Source of the DNA: Candidatus Phytoplasma mali
GTDB taxonomy: Bacteria > Bacillota_I > Bacilli_A > Acholeplasmatales > Acholeplasmataceae
Direction of reading: 5' to 3'
DNA: 64,000 nucleotides
Assembly (NCBI RefSeq): GCF_000026205.1
Contig: NC_011047.1
Span: forward strand, 124,001 to 188,000
Positions 48,321 to 56,987 of the stretch are shown piece after piece (position 1 is the first letter of the stretch; every line of letters begins with the position of its first letter). Position numbers and translations under genes: made by a program. The notes under the pieces were generated by a model. The model made no database searches and was not told the DNA's origin. It saw nothing but the letters and a program-made list of their open reading frames with translations.

Positions 48321-48584
48321 TTAATTTATATTATTAACTAACTTAGATAAATTCGATTTATGTCTAGAAACAAAATTTTTAGAATATACCTTTTTTGAAA
48401 TACCTTTATCTAATTTTTTATATGATAAATTTAATAATAATAAAGCTTCTGATTTATTTTTATTTTCAATTGCTTTATTTAATTTTTTAATAGCTGTTTT
48501 TACAGATGATTTAAAAGAAACATTTTTTAATCTACGTTTTTCATTAGTTTTATTACGTTTAATTTGTTGTTTAATATTTGCCAT
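48321..48584 (-). CDS. rpsT: Ribosomal protein S20
   Basis: 87 residues from the ATG at 48584. A GTG three codons upstream (48593) would extend it, but aggaag sits 10 bases before the ATG and the sequence then begins MANIKQQIKRNKTNEKRR, the usual S20 start. Helical, lysine-rich, binds 16S rRNA early in 30S assembly. The C-terminal KGISKKVYSKNFVSRHKS matches the family. Confidence 0.95.
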   Translation of the reverse strand: MANIKQQIKRNKTNEKRRLKNVSFKSSVKTAIKKLNKAIENKNKSEALLLLNLSYKKLDKGISKKVYSKNFVSRHKSNLSKLVNNIN

Positions 48585-48897
48585 AAAATTCACTTCCTGT
48601 AATTTTTTAATTTTTAAAAATCTAGTAAAGATTATATATATACGTATTTTATTTTACATTTAATTCTAACAAATAACAAAAAAAAAATCAAATGTATTTA
48701 AATAAATGTGTTAAAAATATTAAATTTAATAATAAATATTTAATATATTTTAAAAATAATTTAAATATTAATATAAAAAAAAATTTTTTATTCTATTATG
48801 TTAAAATATATTAATAGACACAATAACATATTATTTATCAAAATAATCTTATAATTAATTTCTAAAAAAAATTTTAATAAACGGAGTACTTGTATAA
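48585..48897. other. Divergent promoter region between rpsT and pgsA
   Basis: Just over 300 AT-rich bases. It must contain promoters for both directions; TATAAT-like boxes are too many to choose from. No frame or stable hairpin was found. Confidence 0.4.
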
Positions 48898-49554
48898 ATG
48901 ATTGCAAATTCAATCACTACTTTAAGAATAATTTTGATTATTATTATGTCTTTTTTCCTATGTCTAAATGATGAATTTTTAAAATTAAAGGATGATGGAC
49001 AAGTCCCAATTATAATTATAGTATTTCAAGTTTTTTTTATTATAGCAATAATAACAGATTTTTTAGATGGATATTTTGCTAGAAAATTTAAACAAAAAAC
49101 TTCTTTTGGTAAATTTTTTGATCCTATAGCAGATAAATTATTAGTTATAAATTCTCTCTTTTTTTTATACAAAATATATGATGCTGATAATAACAAAAAT
49201 GAAGTATATTTGACATTGCATAATTTTTTTCATTTTATACATATACACAATATAAAAGTAAAATCAATATTAATAATGGTTATAATGGTTATCATTATTA
49301 GAGATTTTTTAGTAACAGGAATAAGATTATTAGCTTCGGAAAAAAATTATATTATTGAAGCTTCTTTGTTGGGAAAATTTAAAACTGCTTTTACTTTTGT
49401 AATTACTGGATTTTTATTATTTGATTCAATTTATAAGAAACATTTACAAACAGAACAAATAATAGTTTTACTATTAATTATAGTTGTTTTAACTTTAATT
49501 TCTGGAATCAATTATTTAATAAAAAATTTTTATATTATTAAAAATAATTTTTAA
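48898..49554 (+). CDS. pgsA: CDP-diacylglycerol-glycerol-3-phosphate 3-phosphatidyltransferase
   Basis: 218 residues, integral membrane enzyme. The CDP-alcohol phosphotransferase signature D-G-x2-A-R-x8-G-x3-D-x3-D is complete in DFLDGYFARKFKQ followed by TSFGKFFDPIADK (about 57-82). It makes phosphatidylglycerol phosphate from CDP-diacylglycerol and the product of gpsA. The start is supported by an MIANSITTLR opening, usual for PgsA, and an ggag-like site upstream. recA follows after about 60 bases. Confidence 0.95.
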   Translation: MIANSITTLRIILIIIMSFFLCLNDEFLKLKDDGQVPIIIIVFQVFFIIAIITDFLDGYFARKFKQKTSFGKFFDPIADKLLVINSLFFLYKIYDADNNKNEVYLTLHNFFHFIHIHNIKVKSILIMVIMVIIIRDFLVTGIRLLASEKNYIIEASLLGKFKTAFTFVITGFLLFDSIYKKHLQTEQIIVLLLIIVVLTLISGINYLIKNFYIIKNNF

Positions 49555-49616
49555 AATATCGTATTATATAATTATTATAATAAAAAACAAATATAAAATA
49601 ATATTAGGAGAATATT

Positions 49617-50636
49617 ATGGAAAATAATAAAAAAGAAAATAATAAAAAAGAAAATAATTTAAAAATTTTAGAAGAAACTATAAAAGAAGTGGAAAAGCAA
49701 TTTGGTAAAGGTAGTATTTTTAAATTAAACTCCAATAATAATCAAAGTATAGAAACTATTTCTACAGGTTCAATGTCATTAGATATTGCATTAGGTATTG
49801 GTGGTTATCCTAAAGGAAGAATTATTGAAATTTTTGGCCCTGAAAGTTCAGGTAAAACTACTTTAACTTTGCATGCTATTGCTGAAGCTCAAAAATTAGG
49901 GGGCAATGTGGCATTTATTGATGCTGAACATGCTTTAGATCCAAAATATGCCCAAGCTATTGGTGTTAATATCGATGAACTTGTTTTATCGCAACCAGAT
50001 AGTGGAGAAAAAGCTTTAGATATAGCTACATCTTTAATTAAAAGTGGTAGTATAAGTTTATTAGTTATTGATTCTGTAGCAGCCTTAACACCAGAATCAG
50101 AATTAATGGGAGAAATGAAAGATATTAATGTAGGTTTACAAGCAAGAATGATGGGAAAAGCAATGAGAATACAATCTGGTATAATTTCTAAAACCAACAC
50201 TGTTGTAATTTATATTAATCAATTAAGAGAAAAAGTAGGAAATTTTTATGGAAACCCTGAAGTTACTACAGGAGGAAAAGCATTAAAGTTTTTTTGTTCT
50301 TTACGTTTAGATATAAGAAGAACGGCAGAAAAAATTAAAAATAATAATGATGAAATTATTGGTGTTAAAAGTAATATTAAAATAGTTAAATCTAAAGTTT
50401 CAACACCTTTTAAAACGGCAACAGTTGATATTATTTATGGAAAAGGTATTTCGAAAATAGGAGAAATATTAGATTTAGCGATAGATTTAAATTTAATCAA
50501 AAGAAATGGTGCTTGGTATAACTATAAAAATGAAAACTTTGCACAAGGTAAAGAAAATGCTAAAATTTTTTTACAAAATAATTTAGAAATTTATAATTTT
50601 TTAGAAGAACAAATTAGAAAAAAATATAAAATATAA
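49617..50636 (+). CDS. recA: Recombinase RecA
   Basis: 339 residues, apparently intact. Walker A GPESSGKTTLTL (about 74-85), VAFIDAEHALDP (about 97-108), Walker B LLVIDSVAAL (about 148-157), the L1 region GLQARMMGKAMR, and the INQLREKVGNFYGNP then TTGGKALKFF of L2. The acidic C-terminal tail is short. The N-terminus has a 15-base repeat encoding ENNKK (49620-49658). I recall recA being lost or truncated in some phytoplasmas, so an intact copy matters for their recombination. It follows pgsA on the same strand; aggag precedes the ATG. Confidence 0.96.
   Translation: MENNKKENNKKENNLKILEETIKEVEKQFGKGSIFKLNSNNNQSIETISTGSMSLDIALGIGGYPKGRIIEIFGPESSGKTTLTLHAIAEAQKLGGNVAFIDAEHALDPKYAQAIGVNIDELVLSQPDSGEKALDIATSLIKSGSISLLVIDSVAALTPESELMGEMKDINVGLQARMMGKAMRIQSGIISKTNTVVIYINQLREKVGNFYGNPEVTTGGKALKFFCSLRLDIRRTAEKIKNNNDEIIGVKSNIKIVKSKVSTPFKTATVDIIYGKGISKIGEILDLAIDLNLIKRNGAWYNYKNENFAQGKENAKIFLQNNLEIYNFLEEQIRKKYKI
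49620..49658. repeat. 15-bp tandem repeat at the recA start (2.6 copies)
   Basis: gaaaataataaaaaa occurs at 49620-49634 and 49635-49649, followed by a partial third copy. The repeat keeps the frame and encodes E-N-N-K-K. Confidence 0.85.
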
Positions 50637-50679
50637 AAAAATATCATTTAACTATGAATGAGGGGTTGGACCAGTTTTT

Positions 50680-50760
50680 TGATAACACTAAATAACACAA
50701 AAATAAAATGCGCAGTGAACTAAAAAAAGTGGGTAACTGCATAATTTTTATAATATAAAT
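50680..50760. mobile_element. Possible IS3-type transposon end remnant
   Basis: The stretch gcagtgaact...agtgggtaactgca (about 50713-50745) followed by taatttt resembles 32219-32245 (agcgggtcactgca...taatttt) and the TGCAGT-GACCC type of IS3-family terminal repeats. No transposase frame remains. The rest of 50637-50991 is AT-rich and empty. Confidence 0.35.
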
Positions 50761-50991
50761 TAACAAAAATTTGGTTGAAAAATGAAAAAAAACTAATATA
50801 ACCGTTTTATTTATAAAAAAATTTTATTTTAAATTTAAAATTAAAACTTTATCATCCTAATTAGAATATTTTTAATTAAAAAAATTAATACAAGTTTTAA
50901 AATAAACTTTGAATGAATAAATTATATATTATATTGATTTTATTCGATTTAATTAAGATTTTTTTATCAATTTTTAGGTGTTTTTAGTTAT

Positions 50992-51026
50992 AAAAGACTC
51001 TCCACAAAAATTATGGAGAGTCTTTT
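50992..51026 (-). terminator. Terminator of the SVM-type effector gene
   Basis: Arms aaaagactctcca (50992-51004) and tggagagtctttt (51014-51026) pair perfectly around a 9-base loop. The gene's stop is at 51051. It is one of the most GC-containing hairpins in the window. Confidence 0.8.
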
Positions 51027-51050
51027 GTCTTACTTGTAATTAATAAATTA

Positions 51051-51566
51051 TTACTGTTGAGGTTTAAAACATGCTAAATCAAAATCTTTTAAAGGTAATT
51101 TATCCATTACAAAACAATAATTTATCACACGTTGCATTGATTTATCATTTCTTAATTTTGGGTTTTTTTTAAAATGATAAGTTAATTTTTCAATATCTTC
51201 AGGAGTTGTGTTTTCATTATCAGTTAATATTTTAATAATATCCGTATTAGTTAGAGGTTGTTCTTTATTTTGTATAATTTTTTTACCTTTGTCTTCAATA
51301 CTTAATGATTTATTTTTAGGTAATTCATCATTTGTTGAAAAAAAATTATTTAAAACTGGTAATTTTCGATTATTTCTTAAATTTGAATTTTGTATAATTT
51401 TTTTACCTTTGTCTTCAATACTTAATGATTTATTTTTCATATCTATCTTAGATTTTGTTGGATCATTTTTCGTAGCCATAATATTAATGTTCAAAATTAA
51501 GAAAAATCCTAAAAAAGTCAACAAACTAATTTTTAAAAAAAATAAATTTTTTTTAAATTGAAACAT
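51051..51566 (-). CDS. Secreted SVM-type effector candidate with internal repeat
   Basis: 171 residues. The N-terminus (MFQFKKNLFFLKISLLTFLG, then ...NINIMA) matches the SVM signal sequence shared by phytoplasma secreted proteins, with cleavage expected after about Ala31. The mature part, about 140 residues, is hydrophilic and lysine-rich. It contains a perfect 17-residue repeat, KNKSLSIEDKGKKIIQN, at about 44-60 and 84-100, then an acidic middle and a C-terminal helical region (about 125-171) with two cysteines. There is no membrane helix, so it should be released by the Sec route into the host cell. The specific SAP family is not recognised. A -10 box (TATAAT) lies about 30 bases upstream. 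Confidence 0.85.
   Translation of the reverse strand: MFQFKKNLFFLKISLLTFLGFFLILNINIMATKNDPTKSKIDMKNKSLSIEDKGKKIIQNSNLRNNRKLPVLNNFFSTNDELPKNKSLSIEDKGKKIIQNKEQPLTNTDIIKILTDNENTTPEDIEKLTYHFKKNPKLRNDKSMQRVINYCFVMDKLPLKDFDLACFKPQQ
51267..51437. repeat. 51-bp direct repeat in the effector gene
   Basis: 51267-51317 and 51387-51437 are identical at an exact spacing of 120 bases (40 codons). They encode the 17-residue repeat of the effector. Perfect DNA identity, third codon positions included, suggests a recent duplication. Confidence 0.92.
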
Positions 51567-51825
51567 TTAATTAATCATTCCTTTTCATATTTTATTATAT
51601 TCCTCTTAACTAAGGTAATATTATCAAGAAAATAGTAAAAATTTAATTTTTTTCTTTTTTATTTTTAAATAAAATTGATTTAATTATTGATTTAATTTTT
51701 ATAAAAATCAATAAAAATATAACATATCACCTAACCTGCTCATTTAATGAACTTTTATTCTAATTTATCTTAAAAAATAACTTAGTTAAATATGTTTAAC
51801 CTTTAACATTGTAACATTATAGAAT

Positions 51826-51861
51826 AAAAAAACAAGTAGAAAGCTTTCTACTTGTTTTTTT
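51826..51861. terminator. Palindromic hairpin with T-run
   Basis: aaaaaacaagtagaaag and its complement meet at agct, and T8 follows on the plus strand. No adjacent gene needs it, which suggests a lost or very small transcript. Confidence 0.5.
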
Positions 51862-52757
51862 TATTTTCTTCATTATATTAAAAAATATTATTTATTTTTT
51901 AAATATTTTTTAAAAACTAAATTTAATTCAGTAAATTTTTTAATTTTTCCTTTTAATTATTAATAAAAATAATAAAATTTATTAAAATAATAAAATTTTT
52001 TAATGTAAAAAAAATATTAATTTTTTTAATATTTGATTCATTGTAAAATTTTTTATCCAAACAAAAATTTTAAAAACTATTCGAAAAAAATAAATTATTG
52101 AGTTTTAATTAAAAATAATCATTAATATTTAAATTTCAAATTTATTTATTTTAAATAATTTTGAAATTTAAATATTTTCACTTTCTCAAAATAAAAATCC
52201 TAATTTAAAATTAGGATTTTTTTAATTTAAATTTATCTATCATTAAGCAATTAACGATTAAAATAACTAATATTTCTAAATAATGATAATTTTTAAATAA
52301 TAATTGATTAAAGTTAATTTAACCATTAATTTTAATATTTTATAATTCTCCGATTAAATCATTTTTATTGTATTCAATTTTTTTTAAGTTAAAAATTAAT
52401 CATAAAAAATTAAGTATTTTGAATTAATAATATAATCAAATAATTATTTTTTTAAATTTTCATAAAAAAGATGAAAAAAAAATGTTTAAAAAAACTTTAT
52501 CAAAAACACAAAAATAAAATTGAAGTGAATAATACAAATAGGAATTATAAAAAACACAAAAAAAATAAAAAGTTGTTTATTAAATTTAATTGTATAATAA
52601 CTAAAAAAAATATTTTTTCCAATTTTTATTTAAAAATTAAAAATAGTAATAATATTTTTTAGTCATTGATTAATTTCTTTAAATATTTATTGATTTATTA
52701 TCTAAAAAATATTAAAATCAGAGTTTACCTCCGTTTAAGAAATGATAATAAAAAAAA

Positions 52758-52777
52758 TAGGCAATTAATTATGCCTA
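52758..52777 (-). terminator. Probable terminator of mnmG
   Basis: taggca (52758-52763) and tgccta (52772-52777) with an 8-base loop, about 35 bases past the mnmG stop, followed by a T-run on the minus strand. Confidence 0.5.
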
Positions 52778-52812
52778 ATATTTATAAAATTATTTAATAA
52801 AATAAATTATTT

Positions 52813-54687
52813 TTATTTAAAATAAGATAATTTATTTTGATTATACTTTTCTAAATAAATCATTAAAATAGAAATATCGGTAGGATTAATACCTGAAATT
52901 CTCGATGCTTGACCCAAATTATACGGTTTAATTAAATCTAATTTTTCTTGTGCTTCTTTAGATAAGTTATTAATTTTACTATATTCAATATTAGTAGAAA
53001 TAATTTTACCTTCTAATTTTAATAATTTATCAACTTCTTTTTGTGCTTTTTTAATATATCCTTGATATTTGATTTGAATTTCTACTTGTTCAAAAATATA
53101 ATGATCAATATTTTCTTGAAAAAAATATTTTAAAAAATGAAAATTTATCTCTGGTCTTTTTAATAATTGCGATAAACTAGTTTTTTCAGAAATTAAAGAA
53201 GATTGGAAATTTGATAAATAATTTAAATTTTTTTTATTTGGTTCTATTTGTAAATTTTCTATTTGTTTTAAAACATCTTTAATTTTATTTTTTTTTGTCT
53301 TAAATTTTTGATAATTTTCTTCACTAATTAAAGCCATTTTGTAAGCGTGTTCTTTTAATCTTAAATCTGCATTATCATGTCTTAATAATAAACGAAACTC
53401 AGCTCTTGATGTTAATAAACGATAAGGTTCATGAGTTCCTTTATTAATAAGATCATCAATTAAAACACCAATATAAGCTTCATTTCTTTTTAAAATAAAA
53501 GGTGGTTTGTTTTCCATTTTTAAACTAGCATTTATTCCAGCGATTAAACCTTGACAAGCGGCTTCTTCATAACCACTAGTTCCATTAATTTGTCCTGCAA
53601 AAAAAAGATTTTTTATTTTTTTAGTTTCTAAACTATGATAAAGTTGATTAGGATTTAAAGCATCATATTCAATAGCATAACCATATTTAACAATTTCTGC
53701 GTTTTCTAACCCAGGAATTGTTTTTAAAATTTTATGTTGTACGTGTTTAGGCATACTTGTTGAAAGACCCTGTAGATACATTTCATTTAATTTTAAACTT
53801 TCCGGCTCTATAAAAACTTGATGTTGATTTTTATTACAAAATCTAACTACTTTATCTTCTATTGAAGGACAATAACGCGGTCCTTTACCTTCAATATAAC
53901 CACCATACATAGATGATTGTTTTAGATATTTATTTATAATATCGTTGGTTTTTTGATTAGTATATGTTAAAAAACAAGGTTCTTGTTTCCCTATTGTTTT
54001 AATAGGGGAATCAAAACTAAAAGTTTGAAAAACATCATTACCATATTGTATTTTAGTTTTAGAATAGTCGATAGTATTTTTTTTAATTCTAGGTGGAGTC
54101 CCAGTTTTTAAACGAATTATTTCAAAATTATTTTGTTTTAATTGTTTACTAATGCCATAATTAGTAGGATTATTATTGGGACCCGATAATATTTTATCTT
54201 CGCCTATAAAAATTTTACTAGATAAATATGTTCCAGTTGTAATAATGACTGTTTTTCCGAAAATTATACTTTTATTCTTTAACTTAACTCCTTCAATTTG
54301 ATTATTATTAATGATTAGTTCTTCTACCAAACCTTCTAATAAAGTTAAATTATTAGTTTTTTTTAATATTTCTAAAATAACTTTTGGATACTTTAATTTA
54401 TCAATTTGCGCTCTTAAAGCTCTAACAGCTGGTCCCTTAGAACTATTTAGCATTTTCATTTGAATTTGAGATAAATCTGCTGCTTTGCCCATGATACCAC
54501 CTAAAGCATCAATTTCTCTTACAACTACACCTTTAGCTGGCCCTCCAATTGCAGGATTACACGGTAAACAACCTATTTGTTCTAAACTGCCTGTAATTAA
54601 CAAAGTTTTTTTGTTTTTTTTCGCTAAAATTAATGCTGCTTCTATTCCTGCATGTCCTCCGCCTACAACAATACTATCATAATTCAT
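52813..54687 (-). CDS. mnmG: tRNA uridine 5-carboxymethylaminomethyl modification enzyme MnmG
   Basis: 624 residues, full length. FAD loop [16 protein letters not shown] (about 8-23), the [15 protein letters not shown] stretch (about 38-52), LKTGTPPRI (about 195-203), and the [13 protein letters not shown] motif near 370-382 are typical of GidA. The C-terminal helical domain that binds MnmE and tRNA is present ([14 protein letters not shown]). It works with MnmE on U34 of several tRNAs. No MnmE is seen in this window. It lies downstream of the 54715 membrane protein gene. Confidence 0.97.
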   Translation of the reverse strand: MNYDSIVVGGGHAGIEAALILAKKNKKTLLITGSLEQIGCLPCNPAIGGPAKGVVVREIDALGGIMGKAADLSQIQMKMLNSSKGPAVRALRAQIDKLKYPKVILEILKKTNNLTLLEGLVEELIINNNQIEGVKLKNKSIIFGKTVIITTGTYLSSKIFIGEDKILSGPNNNPTNYGISKQLKQNNFEIIRLKTGTPPRIKKNTIDYSKTKIQYGNDVFQTFSFDSPIKTIGKQEPCFLTYTNQKTNDIINKYLKQSSMYGGYIEGKGPRYCPSIEDKVVRFCNKNQHQVFIEPESLKLNEMYLQGLSTSMPKHVQHKILKTIPGLENAEIVKYGYAIEYDALNPNQLYHSLETKKIKNLFFAGQINGTSGYEEAACQGLIAGINASLKMENKPPFILKRNEAYIGVLIDDLINKGTHEPYRLLTSRAEFRLLLRHDNADLRLKEHAYKMALISEENYQKFKTKKNKIKDVLKQIENLQIEPNKKNLNYLSNFQSSLISEKTSLSQLLKRPEINFHFLKYFFQENIDHYIFEQVEIQIKYQGYIKKAQKEVDKLLKLEGKIISTNIEYSKINNLSKEAQEKLDLIKPYNLGQASRISGINPTDISILMIYLEKYNQNKLSYFK

Positions 54688-54714
54688 TTTTATAAAATTT
54701 TCTCCTTTTAATTA

Positions 54715-55347
54715 TTATTTAGCATCATCAAAAGATTTAGGTTGATAATTTTTTTGTTGTTCTAAAATTTCTTCATATTCTTTAGAACCTATAATTTTTT
54801 TTATTTGATTAATAGTTTCGGTTAGATTATCATTTTTTAATAATATAAAATATTTTTGTTGTTTTTTAGTTATAAAAATAGTACCTAAAATAGGAAATAA
54901 AATAGATAATATTATTATTATAAAAGGATAATGTTCTAAAAAGTTTAATACCCAATTTATAATTAAAAACAAAACGCTTATTATAAAACTAATAGTAACA
55001 TAAAAAGAATATTTTTTTTGAAATTGTAATTGTTTTTCAAATAAAGAAATCATAAAATTAATCCAAATAATATTTATTTTTTTTTGATATAAAATTTTAA
55101 ATTTTTTATAATATTCTTTATCTATTAATACTCTAAAAAATCCTTTATCTGCTGTATAAACAACAAATTGACGTGAATTTATTAAAGGGGTTTTATATTT
55201 ACTTTGTTCTATATAGTAAAACTCTATTTGATGTTTACCTTTTTCATTTTCAAATTCTTCAATTTTGAAAGGCTCTCCTTCAACAGAATTAAATATAATA
55301 TCTAACATTTTTATTTTATTATTTTTTTTAAAATTAAATAATTTCAT
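54715..55347 (-). CDS. Two-helix membrane protein, function unknown
   Basis: About 210 residues from the ATG at 55347, which has agagg eight bases upstream. The open frame could extend to a start at 55392, but this lies in the long inverted repeat and lacks a ribosome-binding site. Two adjacent hydrophobic helices near residues 110-160 of the protein form a hairpin, with polar domains before and after. The N-terminal part has strand-rich, FNFKK-type sequence. No family recognised. It is probably co-transcribed with mnmG. Confidence 0.6.
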   Translation of the reverse strand: MKLFNFKKNNKIKMLDIIFNSVEGEPFKIEEFENEKGKHQIEFYYIEQSKYKTPLINSRQFVVYTADKGFFRVLIDKEYYKKFKILYQKKINIIWINFMISLFEKQLQFQKKYSFYVTISFIISVLFLIINWVLNFLEHYPFIIIILSILFPILGTIFITKKQQKYFILLKNDNLTETINQIKKIIGSKEYEEILEQQKNYQPKSFDDAK

Positions 55348-55370
55348 ATAAAAACCTCTTATTTTTTTTA

Positions 55371-55497
55371 ATAATAAATAATTTCTTGACATCTTGTCTT
55401 TAACATAAATTTATAACTTATGGCTGCTTCAATTAAGTTCTGACCAGATTCATCATTCATTTATTTAAAGACAAAATGTCAAGAAATTATTTATTAT
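55371..55497. repeat. 33-bp terminal inverted repeat enclosing 61 bp (MITE-like)
   Basis: Left arm 55371-55403 and right arm 55465-55497 are reverse complements with one mismatch (catc versus tttg inside). Both arms include cttgaca, so each carries a TTGACA -35-like box pointing inward. The inside has no frame. It lies between tadA and the 54715 gene. It could be a small non-autonomous element, the ends of a collapsed insertion, or a very long RNA hairpin. Confidence 0.7.
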
Positions 55498-55511
55498 GTT
55501 TAAAATTTTTA

Positions 55512-55967
55512 CTAATAATTTCTTAAATTTTTAAAAAAATTTTTCAAAAGTATTTTATTTTCCTTAGCTAAAAGTCCTGATTCTGTAATTATTTTGTGTG
55601 GATATTTAAATTTTAATAAAGAAATCACGCTATCAATAGAGCCTGATTTATAATTATTAACGCTATAATAAACTTTATTTATTTGAGTTTGTATTAATGC
55701 ACCAGCACACATCAGACAAGGTTCTAAAGTAACATAAATATTAATTTTATTTAAACGACGATTTTTAAATTTTTTATTTAATTTCATCATTAATAAAAAT
55801 TCAGCATGTCCAAAAAAAATTTGCTTTTTTTCACAATTATTATGTGTTCTTGCAATAATTTGATTATTTAAAACAGCAACAGCTCCGACAGGAACTTCAT
55901 TTTTATAATAAGCTTTTTTTGCTTCTTTAAATGCTTCTTTCATAAAAAATAAATCTTCATTTAACAT
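55512..55967 (-). CDS. tadA: tRNA-specific adenosine deaminase
   Basis: 151 residues from the ATG at 55967 (a TTG at 55979 would add four). Converts A34 to inosine in tRNA-Arg(ACG). The zinc site is complete: GHAEFLL (about 52-58; His and catalytic Glu) and LEPCLMCAGAL (about 81-91; two Cys). The N-terminal AFKEAKKAYYKNEVPVGAV matches TadA. It lies about 20 bases after tdk on the same strand. Confidence 0.94.
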   Translation of the reverse strand: MLNEDLFFMKEAFKEAKKAYYKNEVPVGAVAVLNNQIIARTHNNCEKKQIFFGHAEFLLMMKLNKKFKNRRLNKINIYVTLEPCLMCAGALIQTQINKVYYSVNNYKSGSIDSVISLLKFKYPHKIITESGLLAKENKILLKNFFKNLRNY

Positions 55968-55987
55968 AATTTTTTTCAATATTCTAT

Positions 55988-56569
55988 TTATTTTTTAAAT
56001 TCATGATATTTTCTATTTCTGGGTTCATATTTTACAATTTCATTATCTTCTGTCATAATTATAGGTTCACTATTTATAGCGGGTTTTTGATTTATTAATC
56101 GTTGTGTCCTGTTTGCTGGTTGACCACTTATAGAACAAATACTTTTTAATTTTGTTACTTTATCCGCAATAGATAATAAAAAAGGCATCGGACCAAATGG
56201 TTTACCTCTAAAATCTAAATCTAAACCTGCTATGATAGATTTTATATTTTTATTAGCTAAATAATCTACAATATCAACTATTTGATTGTCTAAAAATTGA
56301 ACTTCGTCAATGATTATTATTTCTGTGTCAATTTTAATAAAATCTAAAATTTCTTTACTTTTTTCAATAACAAAAGAATTGATAGTATTTAGATTATGTG
56401 ATACTAACTCTTGTTTTTTTGAAAAACGTATATCTAATTTAGACTTAAAAACTAATACTTTTTTATTTAACTTTTTTAATTTTTTAAAAATTTCTATTAT
56501 TTTTTCTGTTTTACCAGCAAACATTGGGCCACAAATGATTTCAATTAAATTATGTTCATCATATGACAT
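55988..56569 (-). CDS. tdk: Thymidine kinase
   Basis: 193 residues, type II TK. P-loop GPMFAGKTEKII (about 15-26), VIIIDEVQFL (about 86-95) and the lasso region with ANRTQRLIN (about 149-157). It salvages thymidine, essential in a phytoplasma without de novo synthesis. Of the four cysteines that hold a structural zinc in most TK1-like enzymes, only one remains: CxxC reads C-S-I-S and the C-terminal C-R-x-C-H reads N-R-K-Y-H. The gene is in an rpmE-tdk-tadA run. Confidence 0.94.
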   Translation of the reverse strand: MSYDEHNLIEIICGPMFAGKTEKIIEIFKKLKKLNKKVLVFKSKLDIRFSKKQELVSHNLNTINSFVIEKSKEILDFIKIDTEIIIIDEVQFLDNQIVDIVDYLANKNIKSIIAGLDLDFRGKPFGPMPFLLSIADKVTKLKSICSISGQPANRTQRLINQKPAINSEPIIMTEDNEIVKYEPRNRKYHEFKK

Positions 56570-56619
56570 TTTTTAAAATCCTTTTATTATTAAATAATTA
56601 GTCATTTAAATAATCATTT

Positions 56620-56829
56620 TTATTTGACTTTATTTTGATAACGTTTGTTAAATTTATCTACTCGACCTGCAACCGTAGTAAAGTTTTGTTTTCCTACATA
56701 AAAAGGATGACAATTAGCACAAATCTCAATATGAATATTTTCTACTGTAGTATCAATAACATGTTGCTTTTTACAAGTTGCGCAAACTAATGGAATTTTT
56801 TTTAATATTGGGTGTAATTTTTTTTTCAT
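56620..56829 (-). CDS. rpmE: Ribosomal protein L31
   Basis: 69 residues. Begins [19 protein letters not shown] and keeps both CxxC pairs (CATC and CANC), so it is the zinc-binding type. The [10 protein letters not shown] motif and the basic tail match L31. It lies at the subunit interface of the ribosome. ggag lies upstream of the ATG. Transcribed with tdk and tadA. Confidence 0.96.
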
Positions 56830-56987
56830 TTAATAACTCCTTATATTAGTTAGATTTTTATGAAAATTTATTCTCAAAAATAAATAATATGATTATAATA
56901 TTTAAATCATATATCAAAATTTATTATAACATAATAAATGATATTTTATATTAAATTAAAAAAATATTAAATATTTTTACTATTTTT

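Larger units (their letters stand above)
51567..52812. other. Long gene-free stretch with several hairpins
   Basis: About 1.25 kb without a convincing gene. It contains a palindrome around agct at 51826-51861 (aacaagtagaaag / ctttctacttgtt, T-run after), a long AT inverted repeat with arms 52124-52140 and 52160-52176, and a hairpin at 52193-52221 (aaaaatcctaatt). A 63-codon K/N-rich frame at 52471-52662 is probably chance. The hairpins suggest that one or more short transcripts or lost genes once ended here. Confidence 0.5.

Noticed and set aside
52471-52662. 63-codon plus-strand frame rich in Lys and Asn
   Set aside because: Low-complexity composition, no convincing ribosome-binding site and no recognisable motif; expected by chance in a long A-rich stretch.
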